Positions 26,067 through 35,021 of a stretch of 39,114 bases of DNA are shown here, piece after piece. Numbering within the stretch: the stretch's first letter is position 1; the number at the start of each line of letters is the position of its first letter. The notes beneath the pieces were generated by a model. That model saw only the letters and a list, made by a program, of their open reading frames with translations, was not told where the DNA came from and did not search any database. The stretch covers positions 1 to 39,114 of the forward strand of contig WTJH01000067.1 in assembly GCA_011524915.1 (NCBI GenBank), in the 5' to 3' direction. Both the position numbers and the translations under genes were made by a program. The DNA comes from Flavobacteriales bacterium (GTDB lineage: Bacteria; Bacteroidota; Bacteroidia; Flavobacteriales; Flavobacteriaceae).

Positions 26067-26999
26067 ATGAAAGGTCCACTATTTTACGCTAAGATTCTTC
26101 TATTTGGTGAATATGGAATTATTAAAGACTCGAAAGGGCTTTCTATTCCGTACAATTTTTACCGTGGTGCTTTGCGTTTTCCTGAAGGAAAAGCTACATC
26201 GGAACAGCAACAATCCCACCAGCATTTAATCGACTTTTTTAATCATCTAAAAACTTTAGATGCTGCTTTAGTCTCTTTCGATTGGGAGCATATGCATACA
26301 GATATGCAAAACGGAATGTATTTCGACAGCAGTATCCCTCAAGGCTATGGCGTAGGGAGTAGTGGAGCATTGGTCGCTTCGGTCTATGACCGTTATGCCA
26401 CCGAAAAGATCACAGTTTTGGAAAATCTGACCAAACCTAAGTTGCAACATCTGAAATCCATCTTTGCATCGATGGAGTCTTTTTTTCATGGCAAATCGTC
26501 CGGTTTGGATCCCCTCAATAGTTATTTGAGTTTACCCATTCTCATTCACTCCAAGGATCATATACAAACTACAGGTATCCCCTCTCAAAACACCTCTGGG
26601 AAAGGAGCTGTATTTTTATTGGATACACAACAAATCGGTGAAACTGCCCCCATGGTGGATATTTTCCTTAAAAATATGCGTCAGGAAGCTTTTCAGCACA
26701 TGATCAAAAACGAGTTCATCCAATACAGCGATGCTTGTGTTGAAGATTTCCTTAGCGGTAATTTCAGCGATCTGTTTACCCATGTCCGCAAGTTGTCTAA
26801 TCTAGTATTGCAAAACTTTAAACCCATGATTCCCAAAGAATTTCAGGGACTTTGGGCTAAAGGTTTAGAAACCGAAGACTACTATCTCAAACTCTGTGGT
26901 TCTGGAGGTGGAGGATTTATTCTTGGCTTTACCAAAGACTTCAAAAAGGCGCAGGCTGCTTTAGCTGATCATCGACTTGAAGTGGTCTATCATTTCTAA
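26067..26999 (+). CDS. Mevalonate kinase-like GHMP kinase
   Basis: A 310-residue GHMP kinase, probably phosphorylating mevalonate. Motif 1 is AKILLFGEYGII (8-19). The ATP-binding motif IPQGYGVGSSGALVASV is at about 90-106. GKSSGLDPLNSY supplies the catalytic-base Asp, and motif 3 is CGSGGGGFILGF near the C-terminus. The position directly after mvaD is the usual flavobacterial arrangement. The sequence departs somewhat from classical mevalonate kinase, so a phosphomevalonate kinase role cannot be excluded from sequence alone. Confidence 0.88.
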   Translation: MKGPLFYAKILLFGEYGIIKDSKGLSIPYNFYRGALRFPEGKATSEQQQSHQHLIDFFNHLKTLDAALVSFDWEHMHTDMQNGMYFDSSIPQGYGVGSSGALVASVYDRYATEKITVLENLTKPKLQHLKSIFASMESFFHGKSSGLDPLNSYLSLPILIHSKDHIQTTGIPSQNTSGKGAVFLLDTQQIGETAPMVDIFLKNMRQEAFQHMIKNEFIQYSDACVEDFLSGNFSDLFTHVRKLSNLVLQNFKPMIPKEFQGLWAKGLETEDYYLKLCGSGGGGFILGFTKDFKKAQAALADHRLEVVYHF

Positions 27000-27043
27000 A
27001 AATCGTGTTTTTTTCTCGGGCCCATAAACGCTTTTTTTACCGC

Positions 27044-27886
27044 ATGCTGAGTTGGTTCAGTTTGGTAAGAGGATTTAATATTTTGGTCCTTATCCTAGCT
27101 CAGTATTTTACGGCCCGATATATCATGGATTTTAACCGCGGGTGGCGGGCCATTCTTTTGGATCTAAATTTGTTCTGTCTGGTTTTTGCAACGGCCCTCA
27201 CGGCTTCGGCAGGCTATATCATCAATAATTTTTACGATGCCGAAAAAGATCGGATCAATCATCCCAACAAGTACTTATTGGAGCATCTCAATTCCCAACA
27301 CAGCCAATTGATCTTGTATTTGTTGCTCAATATGGCTGCCTTGATTGTGGCCAGTGCCATTTCTTTTCGGGCGGTATTGTTTTTTACGGTCTATATCTTT
27401 TGGATATGGCTCTATAGCAACACCATTAAACGCTTGTTTTGGCTGAGTAATTTGGTTTCTACAGCTCTGATGATTTATCCTTTTTTTGGCTTAACCCTCT
27501 TTTTTGAAAATTACACTCCGGTCGTATTTATTCATGCCAGTTTTTTGACTCTCTTGCTACTGATTCGGGACTTGATCAAAGACCTTAAAAATCTCAAAGG
27601 GGATTGGGTGCAGCGCTATCAAACCTTACCGGTTGTGTTTTCGGTACGAACTTCAAAAATCATCATTAGTTTATTGGTTTTCTTGACGGCCCTACCCATT
27701 TATTATCTAGTACAACATCCCCTGGGCCTGATGCGCTACTATTTTATCTTTTCGGTAGCCTACCTATTGGTATTTCTCAGCTACTTTTGGGTAGCAGCAG
27801 ATCAGAAAGCGTATCTTCGTGCCCACAACGGAATTAGATTTCTGATTTTTTTAGGAGTATTAAGTATTTACCTTATTCATAAATAG
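27044..27886 (+). CDS. UbiA-family prenyltransferase (GGGP-synthase-like)
   Basis: A membrane prenyltransferase of about 280 residues with some eight helices. The first Asp-rich motif NNFYDAEKDRINHP (61-74) and the second IRDLIKDLKNLKGD are the Mg-diphosphate-binding sites of the UbiA family. Flavobacterial members next to mevalonate genes are often named geranylgeranylglycerol-phosphate geranylgeranyltransferase; the acceptor here is not readable. I chose ATG 27044 (MLSWFSLVRG), as homologues begin near this point. A GTG at 27005, 5 bases after the kinase stop, would add 13 residues (MFFSRAHKRFFYR) and is a real alternative. It is followed after 2 bases by the pseudouridine-synthase-like gene. 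Confidence 0.87.
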   Translation: MLSWFSLVRGFNILVLILAQYFTARYIMDFNRGWRAILLDLNLFCLVFATALTASAGYIINNFYDAEKDRINHPNKYLLEHLNSQHSQLILYLLLNMAALIVASAISFRAVLFFTVYIFWIWLYSNTIKRLFWLSNLVSTALMIYPFFGLTLFFENYTPVVFIHASFLTLLLLIRDLIKDLKNLKGDWVQRYQTLPVVFSVRTSKIIISLLVFLTALPIYYLVQHPLGLMRYYFIFSVAYLLVFLSYFWVAADQKAYLRAHNGIRFLIFLGVLSIYLIHK

Positions 27887-27888
27887 TC

Positions 27889-28626
27889 GTGAACCGAAAC
27901 AAACGATCCTTTCCCACCAACGACGAGGTGCGGCTCAATAAATTTTTATCCAATGCGGGCGTCTGTTCCCGTCGCGAAGCCGACGTACTTATTGAAATGG
28001 GTATGGTGCAAGTCAACGGAAAGGTGGTTACGGAAATGGGCTTTAAAGTAAGTGCCAAAGATGAAGTACGCTACGACGGTCAGCGGCTTAGCGGACAAGC
28101 CAAAGTCTATATACTTATCAATAAACCCAAAGGATTTATTGCTACCCGCCAAGGGGGCAACCATAAAAAGTCCATCCAGGAGTTGATCCGAAGTGCTGGG
28201 GTAGGAAAGCTTCCTCCGCTAACCGAATTGGGGCGCCCCATGACCGGTCTGGTTTTACTTACCAACGATCAAAACCTTCAGAAAAGACTTCAGAGCTCCG
28301 CAAAAAAGTCTATGATATACCGTTTGGTACTCGATAAAAACATTGCTCCCTTAGACCTAAAAGCTCTACTCGAACGACCACAACTCTATCAAAAAACCTT
28401 ACAGATTAAGGCTCTATCTCATGTGCAAGGAGGTACAAGACGCGAAGTAGGGGTGGAAACCTTAAGCGTAGATCCTAGAGAAATTCAACAGTGGTTTAAA
28501 TCAGAAGGATATACGGTAGAACAACTGGATTGTGTCTTATGGGGCGGCCTCACCAAAAAAGATTTGGCACGAGGGCAATGGCGTTATCTAACCACTAAAG
28601 AAGTGGAACGCCTCCACATGATTTGA
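27889..28626 (+). CDS. RsuA/RluB-family pseudouridine-synthase homologue, apparently catalytically dead
   Basis: A 245-residue protein with an N-terminal S4 RNA-binding domain (VRLNKFLSNAGVCSRREADVL, 14-34) and an RsuA/RluB-type domain (VYILINKPKGF, then LLTND). The catalytic motif GRLDxxTxGLLLLTND has collapsed to GRPMTGLVLLTND: the nucleophilic Asp and neighbours are deleted in frame. The RNRQVRRMF block is also replaced by VDPREIQQWF. The structural strands, GLTKKDLARGQWRYL and the C-terminal end are kept and the frame is intact, so it looks like a maintained non-catalytic RNA-binding protein and not a decaying pseudogene. The start is GTG, 2 bases after the UbiA stop. Its 3' end overlaps the convergent glycosyltransferase by 43 bases. 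Confidence 0.85.
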   Translation: MNRNKRSFPTNDEVRLNKFLSNAGVCSRREADVLIEMGMVQVNGKVVTEMGFKVSAKDEVRYDGQRLSGQAKVYILINKPKGFIATRQGGNHKKSIQELIRSAGVGKLPPLTELGRPMTGLVLLTNDQNLQKRLQSSAKKSMIYRLVLDKNIAPLDLKALLERPQLYQKTLQIKALSHVQGGTRREVGVETLSVDPREIQQWFKSEGYTVEQLDCVLWGGLTKKDLARGQWRYLTTKEVERLHMI

Positions 28627-29933
28627 TCCCGAACCGGGCCCCTAAAAATTTCATAGACCAATAATCCGTAGACGGGTATATACTCCATTGCCAAGATCCA
28701 TCCGGATTCTTGAAAACCATCTATTCCATAGGCCGTATAACTAAAAAAGACCGTTGCGCTCCAGAGCAATGGAAAAAGATAGCCTGTAAAAACACTCATC
28801 AGCACCAAACTACTCAGATACCACGGATGAATCGTAGTTGCTGTACATAAGTAGAAGGTCAACACCCATAGCATATGGTTCAACAAAGCCTTAGGAGATC
28901 TATTGTTTTTAAGAAAAGTGAATATCCCTATACAGCCCATTAGGATCCACGGGCTCACTTGTCCTAATTGGCGGATGATGTTATAGCCTTTTATCTGAAA
29001 ACCTACCCATCGGACCAGACGGTAGATACTGCCGTTAAATTCAAAGCGGTTAAACCATAATTGTAAGGTCTCCCAATAATGGCTGCCCCCAGCTTCCACC
29101 CAAAAGGGCAAGCTCAACAGCAAACATAGCAGTCCTATAATCATTCCCATGCCCATGGATTTTTTCCAGCCCAAGCGCTGCCAATAGAGCGGTAAGACAA
29201 GCAAGGGGAGGAGTTTGGTGGCGATACTGGCTCCAAATGCCAGCCCACACCAAACGATGCCTCTGTATCGAATACTTGAGTAGAGTCCCCAAACAAAAAA
29301 GGCCCACATGACTCCTTCAAAGTGGAGGTTTCCGACTCCTTCAATGATTATTAAAGGGTTTAAAAAATACCACCCCATTGTTTCGGGAGATATTCGTAGC
29401 TTTCGTAAAACCTGTATTCCACCCCAAAAAATTGCAAGGTCTGCTCCCACTAAAAGCAGTCTAAAAAGGAGTATTTGACCCGCTAGGGAATGCTGAATGC
29501 TCACCGCTAGACGGAAGAGGTATTGACTCAAGGGGGGATAGTTCGAAAAGTGTTCGGCGCTCAAACTTCCCATGCCTTGATAAAGGACTTCTATTCCTGG
29601 AAACTTTAATCCTTCGCTGATCCATTGGTCGGGTGTCTTTGCATACGGACTAAATCCTAAAGACTGGAGATGTCCGTCCCAAAAAAAACGATAAAAATCT
29701 TGCGACAATTCTGGGGTATAGGAAACAAAGAGCCCTCTAAAAAAAAGTCCTATGATCCCTATTTGCCACAGCTTCAATTGTGGCCGAGTGGCATAAAGCC
29801 CCATCAATAGTAGGCTACAGCCGATGAGTGAAAGGTGTTCATGGCGCTGAATGTCTCCAACAAACCAAAGATAGCCCAGAGCAGAACCAACGATAAAAAG
29901 GATCAGCGCAAAACGCTCGCGAAAAAGTGACAT
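28584..29933 (-). CDS. Polytopic GT-C-type glycosyltransferase (mannosyltransferase-like)
   Basis: A 449-residue integral membrane protein with about ten or more helices. The first large loop contains SQDFYRFFWDGHLQSLGFSPYA, the acidic motif seen in GT-C mannosyltransferases (PIG/GPI and GT87-like), which take sugars from a polyprenyl-phosphate donor. HPWYLSSLVL near residue 385-395 is a conserved late motif. It is the last gene of the minus-strand run and begins 1 base after the GT2 stop. The DPM1-like enzyme encoded two genes upstream could supply its lipid-linked sugar. I start at ATG 29933 (MSLFRERF); an upstream in-frame codon would overlap the previous gene by about 40 bases. Confidence 0.8.
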   Translation of the reverse strand: MSLFRERFALILFIVGSALGYLWFVGDIQRHEHLSLIGCSLLLMGLYATRPQLKLWQIGIIGLFFRGLFVSYTPELSQDFYRFFWDGHLQSLGFSPYAKTPDQWISEGLKFPGIEVLYQGMGSLSAEHFSNYPPLSQYLFRLAVSIQHSLAGQILLFRLLLVGADLAIFWGGIQVLRKLRISPETMGWYFLNPLIIIEGVGNLHFEGVMWAFFVWGLYSSIRYRGIVWCGLAFGASIATKLLPLLVLPLYWQRLGWKKSMGMGMIIGLLCLLLSLPFWVEAGGSHYWETLQLWFNRFEFNGSIYRLVRWVGFQIKGYNIIRQLGQVSPWILMGCIGIFTFLKNNRSPKALLNHMLWVLTFYLCTATTIHPWYLSSLVLMSVFTGYLFPLLWSATVFFSYTAYGIDGFQESGWILAMEYIPVYGLLVYEIFRGPVRDQIMWRRSTSLVVR

Positions 29934-29934
29934 T

Positions 29935-31446
29935 TTAATGGGTTCGGAACGACTGTAAAGTAACGAATCCGAAACCAATGAACAACATCAGATGAAAAGG
30001 GAAAAGTCCAAAATCGCCATTTTTCCCAACTACAAAAGCAGAATACATCCCGAAAAGGAAATACAGGGTCAGAAGGCCTTCGAAGATGGTATAACGCGAA
30101 ATTTGGGAAGGGATATATTTATTGTTTTTCCAGCTGTCTTCTAAAGACTTGATGTTAAATTTTGGCGTACGTACAAACTCACTGCGCTTTCCGATATGCC
30201 CTTCCATTACGGCCAAAGAATTATGGACAGAAAAGCCCATGGCAATGGTGTAAAACGTAAAAAACTTTTTGATGTATTCGGTAAAGTTAGAAATCCCTCC
30301 ACCGTGGACCCGCTTAAACATATGCCAGTAACAAATAAAGAAAATAAAAGTACTGATGATAAACAGGGTAGTTATATTAAAATACCAGCTTAAGTGTCCC
30401 CAAGTGGCTTTGATATAAAGCATGGGGATACTCAGAAATCCTACGATAAAAACGTTGAGGAACATGGAGCTGTTCAGTAGGTGTAGGGCCGCCTGAATTT
30501 TGGTTCCCCAGTCGATATTTTTAGACGTAAATACACGTCCAATCATTTTTTGGAAATTTTCGGCTCCTCCTTTGTTCCAGCGGAATTGCTGAGATCGGAT
30601 GGCAGACATCACCACCGGAAGCTCTGCAGGGGTTTCGACATCCTCTAAAAACTTAAACTTCCAGTTTTTGAGCTGCGCTCGGTAGCTTAGGTCGAGGTCT
30701 TCCGTCAAGGTATCGCCTTCCCAGTTACCTGCGTCGTAAATGGTCTCTTTTCTCCAGATTCCTGCCGTACCGTTAAAGTTGATGAAATGCCCCTGACTGT
30801 TACGCCCTACTTGTTCTAGGGTAAAATGAGCATCTAGGGCAAATGCCTGTACTTGTGTTAGTACAGAATAATTTCGGTTGATATGCGACCAGCGGGTCTG
30901 GACCACCCCGATCTTTTCGTCCTTAAAGTAGGGGACCGTTCGCAACAACCAGTCAGACTCTGGTAAAAAATCGGCATCAAAAATGGCGATAAAATCTCCC
31001 GTGGCACTTTCTAGCCCCTCTTTTAGAGCACCCGCCTTAAAACCGACTCGATTTTCTCGACGTACTTGCTCAATTTGAAGCCCCTCCGCTTGGAGTTTTT
31101 CGACTATGGAGCGGGTGAGCTCTATGGACTCATCGGTAGAGTCGTCTAAAACTTGAATTTGTAATTTCTCCCGAGGATACTCTAATTTACTAGCAGCTTC
31201 CAACAGGCGCTCCATGACATAGAGTTCATTAAACACAGGAAGCTGGACAGTAACTTTAGGAAGTTCGTTAGGATTTTCGATGTCCCATTGGGGTGCATCA
31301 TCTTCTCTTTTTTGTGCCTTAAGATAGTTCCAAAGCATATTGGCTTGTGAAAGGCTGTAGAAAAAAATTAAGAGCAGGGAAAAGCTGTAAAAAACAATTA
31401 GTATATTGGAAATTGTTAGCAGAATACCCTCTGTTGACTCGCTCAT
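29935..31446 (-). CDS. Processive-type GT2 glycosyltransferase (cellulose-synthase-like)
   Basis: A 503-residue membrane glycosyltransferase. One N-terminal helix (about 12-34) precedes the GT-A domain with DDS (101-103), DAD (157-159), TED (248-250) and QQFRW (286-290), the full D, DxD, D, QxxRW set of CesA/hyaluronan-synthase-like enzymes. Four C-terminal helices follow. These enzymes add NDP-sugars to a lipid or growing glycan and can export the product. There is no PilZ domain. It overlaps the DPM1-like gene by 4 bases. Substrate unknown; glucosyl or mannosyl transfer to a lipid is plausible. Confidence 0.9.
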   Translation of the reverse strand: MSESTEGILLTISNILIVFYSFSLLLIFFYSLSQANMLWNYLKAQKREDDAPQWDIENPNELPKVTVQLPVFNELYVMERLLEAASKLEYPREKLQIQVLDDSTDESIELTRSIVEKLQAEGLQIEQVRRENRVGFKAGALKEGLESATGDFIAIFDADFLPESDWLLRTVPYFKDEKIGVVQTRWSHINRNYSVLTQVQAFALDAHFTLEQVGRNSQGHFINFNGTAGIWRKETIYDAGNWEGDTLTEDLDLSYRAQLKNWKFKFLEDVETPAELPVVMSAIRSQQFRWNKGGAENFQKMIGRVFTSKNIDWGTKIQAALHLLNSSMFLNVFIVGFLSIPMLYIKATWGHLSWYFNITTLFIISTFIFFICYWHMFKRVHGGGISNFTEYIKKFFTFYTIAMGFSVHNSLAVMEGHIGKRSEFVRTPKFNIKSLEDSWKNNKYIPSQISRYTIFEGLLTLYFLFGMYSAFVVGKNGDFGLFPFHLMLFIGFGFVTLQSFRTH

Positions 31447-32135
31447 TTGTCTTTGAAATAGTACTTAAAAACCCACCCCAGGATTTTTACTCCGGCAAAT
31501 ATACTACCTTTTAGCGTTCCGGAGACCTTAGAGACGCCAATTCTTTGTCTGTATCGGACAGGAACTTCCTGATATGGAATTTTATACCGTAAAATCTTCA
31601 GTTGCATCTCTACCGTCCATCCATAGGTTTTATCCTCCATTTTTAAGAATTGAAGGCTATCCCAGCGGATGGCTCTAAAAGGACCTAAGTCGGTAAAGCG
31701 CCCTCCATAGAGGTGTTTCATCAGCCAACAAGCCAATGCATTCCCAAAAATTTGCTGAGGCGTTAAAGAACCGGCTGCTCGGTGACTGGCACGTCTAGCA
31801 CCCACTACAAAATTAGCTTCTCCGCTTGCGATAGGAGCTACTAGACTGGGCAAATCTTCTGGATAGTCCGAATAATCTCCGTCTAAAAAGACCACAACTT
31901 CGGGAGGGTTCTCCTCTAAATACGCCAATCCTTTTAGGCAGGCATAGCCATAACCTTTTTGAGGTTCCTGAAGTACGGTTGCCCCATGATTTTGAGCCAC
32001 TTCAGTGGTCTGATCTGTGGAACCATTGTCCACTACTATAACCTCTCGGACGTCTTTTGGGATTTCTTGTAGCACTTGAGCAATGGATTTTTCCTCATTC
32101 AGTGCGGGTATAATGACTGCTATGGATAATTTCAA
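31443..32135 (-). CDS. GT2 glycosyltransferase, dolichyl/polyprenyl-phosphate mannose synthase-like
   Basis: A 230-residue GT-A enzyme: AVIIPALNEEKSI (6-18), VVDNGSTDQT (34-43), and the metal-binding DGD at 85-87 in FLDGDYSDYPED. The GARRASHRAAGSLTPQQIFGN stretch and TDLGPFRAIRWDSL are typical of polyprenyl-phosphate glycosyltransferases. It probably loads a sugar on a polyprenyl phosphate for the GT-C enzyme in the same run. There is no membrane domain apart from a hydrophobic C-terminal stretch. It overlaps both neighbours by 4 bases. It lacks the motifs expected of the TIGR04283 arsenosugar-associated family, so I do not assign it there. Confidence 0.87.
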   Translation of the reverse strand: MKLSIAVIIPALNEEKSIAQVLQEIPKDVREVIVVDNGSTDQTTEVAQNHGATVLQEPQKGYGYACLKGLAYLEENPPEVVVFLDGDYSDYPEDLPSLVAPIASGEANFVVGARRASHRAAGSLTPQQIFGNALACWLMKHLYGGRFTDLGPFRAIRWDSLQFLKMEDKTYGWTVEMQLKILRYKIPYQEVPVRYRQRIGVSKVSGTLKGSIFAGVKILGWVFKYYFKDK

Positions 32136-33646
32136 AGGGTTCCTTTTTGGGAGTTGAGATGACCTAAAGGGAAGATGGGCTCTTGGAGACGATTGTTAGG
32201 CGAGTCGTTTTCGAGACGCAAAACACCTCTGGGGCAAACAGCGCTACAGATACCACAGCCAACACAGGAAGAACGGACAATATTTTCACCCCTTTGGGCA
32301 TAGCTACGGACGTCGATTCCCATTTCGCAATAGGTAGAGCAATTCCCGCAGGAAATACACTGACCTCCGTTGGTGGTAATCCGAAACCGGGAAAAAAGCC
32401 GTTGTTGCAGTCCCAGAATTGCTGCCATAGGACAGCCAAAGCGACACCAAACACGCGAGCCCAATATCGGATAAAAGCCAACCCCCAAAACTCCTGAAAA
32501 AGCGGCTCCAATTCCAAAGCCATACCACTTTTGAACTTTGACGGCCGATAGACCAAGAATATGCCTTGGATCAGAAAAACTATGGATCGCCAAACTTCCC
32601 AGCATTAAAAATCCCAAACTTAAGAGGGTATATTGGGTGTCTCGATCCCAGGCGTTTCTTTTATACACGCCTATACCCACCAAACAGATACTTAAAAAGA
32701 TGAGTGTTCCCCCTAAAAATTGTTGCTGACTCATAATTTCGCGGCCTGTTTTTCCACCAAAAAAGGACCAGAGCAATCCAATGGTGGTAAGTAAACTCAA
32801 AACCAAGACTAGATGAATCATCCAGCGTTCCAATTTCCAAACACTAATTTTTGTACTGGACAGTTGTCGGAAGGGATCGCCTGCGGTTTCTGCTAAGGCG
32901 CCACAGCCGCACACCCAAGAACAATACCAACGTTTTCCGTATGCATAGGTGAGGATTGGCGATATCACAAAAATGAGCAGCAGTCCCCAGATCAAAAAGA
33001 AAAGTCCTAAAGTTTCCCCTTTCAGCATATTCTTTAAGTGCCAAGAATCAAAAAAGTAGTAATTCAGGGGCCACATATTTTTTAGGTCTTTCGCAAAATA
33101 GGGGGTCTCGGGGTTCATTTTGGCCAAAAACTCGGGGAGCCAATAAGCAAAGATCAGCTGGAAAAAGATTACCGAAAGCGTCCGAAAAATCTGATAGCGA
33201 TTGTGACGGTACTTCCATAAAAATTTTCCCCCAAAAACAACAATGGCAAAGGAGTAGAGTGTCCCATACATAAACCATTGGGTGGCTCTGTTTCCATTGA
33301 GGGTATAGCTTAAGGGATCAAAAAGTGCCACCACTCCTGTATTGGTTTCTTTTCCGAAGCCCAATACTTCTGGAAACCAATAGATGCACACATAAAAGGC
33401 GGTGAGGGCTAAGCCCAAAGTCCAACCCCAAAGCCCGCGGTTGGTCAGGGCATTATGCCAAACTCCATTGTTTTGAATTCCGGCCCCTTTAGGGCCATAG
33501 AGTCCCCAACTGTAGAGCAATACACCAACCGTCATCAGTCCTAGGCTTGGGCCCAAGGTTCCGATGCTAAGCATACTCCAGAGCAAGCCCAATAATCCGC
33601 TGGCGGCTCCTAAACGTTGATACAGTTGTGGAGAAAGTGTCATCAA
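32132..33646 (-). CDS. Membrane 4Fe-4S polyferredoxin, NapH/NosR-like
   Basis: A 504-residue integral membrane electron-transfer protein with about ten helices. Two membrane-proximal Cys motifs, YCSWVCGCGA (C242, C246, C248) and WCRFGCPMA (C401, C405), resemble those of NapH/NosR. Two 4Fe-4S sites follow at C430/433/436/440 and C461/464/467/471. Such proteins carry electrons across or along the membrane from quinol or NADH to a periplasmic partner. It overlaps the FAD/NAD oxidoreductase gene by 4 bases; that enzyme is the obvious electron donor. No nitrate or nitrous oxide reductase genes are present, so the acceptor is unknown. Confidence 0.88.
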   Translation of the reverse strand: MMTLSPQLYQRLGAASGLLGLLWSMLSIGTLGPSLGLMTVGVLLYSWGLYGPKGAGIQNNGVWHNALTNRGLWGWTLGLALTAFYVCIYWFPEVLGFGKETNTGVVALFDPLSYTLNGNRATQWFMYGTLYSFAIVVFGGKFLWKYRHNRYQIFRTLSVIFFQLIFAYWLPEFLAKMNPETPYFAKDLKNMWPLNYYFFDSWHLKNMLKGETLGLFFLIWGLLLIFVISPILTYAYGKRWYCSWVCGCGALAETAGDPFRQLSSTKISVWKLERWMIHLVLVLSLLTTIGLLWSFFGGKTGREIMSQQQFLGGTLIFLSICLVGIGVYKRNAWDRDTQYTLLSLGFLMLGSLAIHSFSDPRHILGLSAVKVQKWYGFGIGAAFSGVLGVGFYPILGSRVWCRFGCPMAAILGLQQRLFSRFRITTNGGQCISCGNCSTYCEMGIDVRSYAQRGENIVRSSCVGCGICSAVCPRGVLRLENDSPNNRLQEPIFPLGHLNSQKGTL

Positions 33647-34920
33647 TACGAATTTAGGGTTTTAAGGATGGAGGGATGATAATTTGGATAAAATTCTGGA
33701 TCGAAATAGGCGGCTTGCATCCCAGAGATCACTTGGTCTATGGTGCTTCCCGCCAGCAAATGATTATGGAAATATTCGTGTCTCAAACGAATACCTAGAC
33801 TATTTACGCCTAAAAATAATCGAGTTTCGGGATGAAAACTCCAACGGATGAGTTTTGCGGCCGAAGGGTGCTGCCAAAAGATTTGCGATTCGTTTTTAGG
33901 ATCCGCTTGGGCCGATAGCTGTCCGTAGATTTGGTATTCGATATCGAAAAATTTAGCGGAATTAAACCAAGGTCCAGGACGGTAAGCTTCTTTTTTTCCG
34001 GCCAGAGTAAGGGCCAAGGTTTCACCCATCATACGTCCGGTATACCATACGGCTTCGATCGGCCTGCGATGGGACGGTGGATTTTTTTGTTGGGCACAGT
34101 CGCCAATGGCATATACATCGGGCCAGTTGGTCTCCAAATACGGATTGACTAGGATTCCACGATCGGTTTCTAAACTGCTCTGTTTTAAAAATTCAATATT
34201 GGGTTCTACGCCTATGGTAGCGCCAACCCATTGGGCGGGGACTTCCTTGCCATCGGCTGTTAATACATGTGAAACTGCCCCTTCATCATCCCCCTGTAGG
34301 GCTTGCACTTGGGCATTGAGATGCAGTCGAATGCCATGGGATTCGATATGTCGATTGATGATTGCCGATTCTTCGGGCGGCAAAACCGTATTCCAAAAAC
34401 TCGACTCGCGCACCCAAAAATCTACTTCGATACCGCGGCTGTGGAGCATTTCGGCCAATTCCACACCGATGAGCCCCCCGCCGATGATGCTGGCCTGTTT
34501 GAGTTTGGGCGTATGTGCTTCTAAAGCCTCAAGATCTTGCCAATGGTAGAGCCCGCGAACGCCCTGGAGATCACTCCCGGGGAGGGGCAAGCTTCGGGCT
34601 TTGGAGCCCAAAGCCAATACCAAACGGCTATATGTTTGTGTTTTTCCCGATTGAAAAACGATGGTTTTTTCTTCTGGACGGATCTCTACTACGCGCTCTT
34701 GAATTCGATCCAAACGATTTTTTTTCCAAAAGGACTTTTCATAGGGATAGAGATCCCTTTTGGGCATATGCCCCATATAAACATACATCAGGGCTGTTCG
34801 AGCAAAAAAGTAAGGGCTTTCCTCCGAAACAATACAAATGGGGACGTCAGAGCGCTTGCGCAGTTGTCGGGCACAGCTGATACCAGCTATTCCATTTCCA
34901 ATGATGATGACGGGATCCAC
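33643..34920 (-). CDS. FAD-dependent pyridine nucleotide-disulfide-family oxidoreductase
   Basis: A 425-residue soluble flavoprotein. The FAD motif GNGIAG is at 8-13, the NAD(P) motif IIGGGLIGVELAEML at about 144-158, and the second FAD motif VYAIGDCAQ at about 272. The N-terminal two thirds resemble rubredoxin/nitrite reductase (NirB-type) NADH oxidoreductases. The C-terminal 120 residues form a less typical domain. No redox-active CxxC is visible. As first gene of the run and overlapping the polyferredoxin gene by 4 bases, it probably passes NAD(P)H electrons to that membrane protein. Confidence 0.88.
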   Translation of the reverse strand: MDPVIIIGNGIAGISCARQLRKRSDVPICIVSEESPYFFARTALMYVYMGHMPKRDLYPYEKSFWKKNRLDRIQERVVEIRPEEKTIVFQSGKTQTYSRLVLALGSKARSLPLPGSDLQGVRGLYHWQDLEALEAHTPKLKQASIIGGGLIGVELAEMLHSRGIEVDFWVRESSFWNTVLPPEESAIINRHIESHGIRLHLNAQVQALQGDDEGAVSHVLTADGKEVPAQWVGATIGVEPNIEFLKQSSLETDRGILVNPYLETNWPDVYAIGDCAQQKNPPSHRRPIEAVWYTGRMMGETLALTLAGKKEAYRPGPWFNSAKFFDIEYQIYGQLSAQADPKNESQIFWQHPSAAKLIRWSFHPETRLFLGVNSLGIRLRHEYFHNHLLAGSTIDQVISGMQAAYFDPEFYPNYHPSILKTLNSY

Positions 34921-34944
34921 GAGCTAAAAGTCGTATAATTTTCG

Positions 34945-34977
34945 TAAATTTAAGTAACCCCGAGCAGCATCCGACAA
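34945..34977 (-). promoter_or_regulatory. Possible promoter for the oxidoreductase-glycosyltransferase operon
   Basis: On the minus strand, TTG at 34977-34975 and TAAATTTA at 34952-34945 (seven of eight matches to TAnnTTTG) are 22 bases apart. The box lies 24 bases before the start codon at 34920. The fit is moderate. Confidence 0.33.
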
Positions 34978-35021
34978 TTTGTGCCTTGATTTTCGGTTGT
35001 GGCTCCCCAAATCTTTAACCT

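Noticed and set aside
31443-32135. TIGR04283 arsenosugar-associated transferase identity for this GT2
   Set aside because: The motifs expected for that family are missing; the sequence fits polyprenyl-phosphate sugar synthases better.
32132-33646. Denitrification (NosR/NapH) function for the polyferredoxin
   Set aside because: Only the Fe-S motifs are shared; no nos, nap or other reductase genes are in the window, so a specific denitrification role is not supported.
34106-34549. A 147-codon plus-strand frame inside the oxidoreductase gene
   Set aside because: It is antisense to the NAD-binding domain of a well-recognised flavoprotein.
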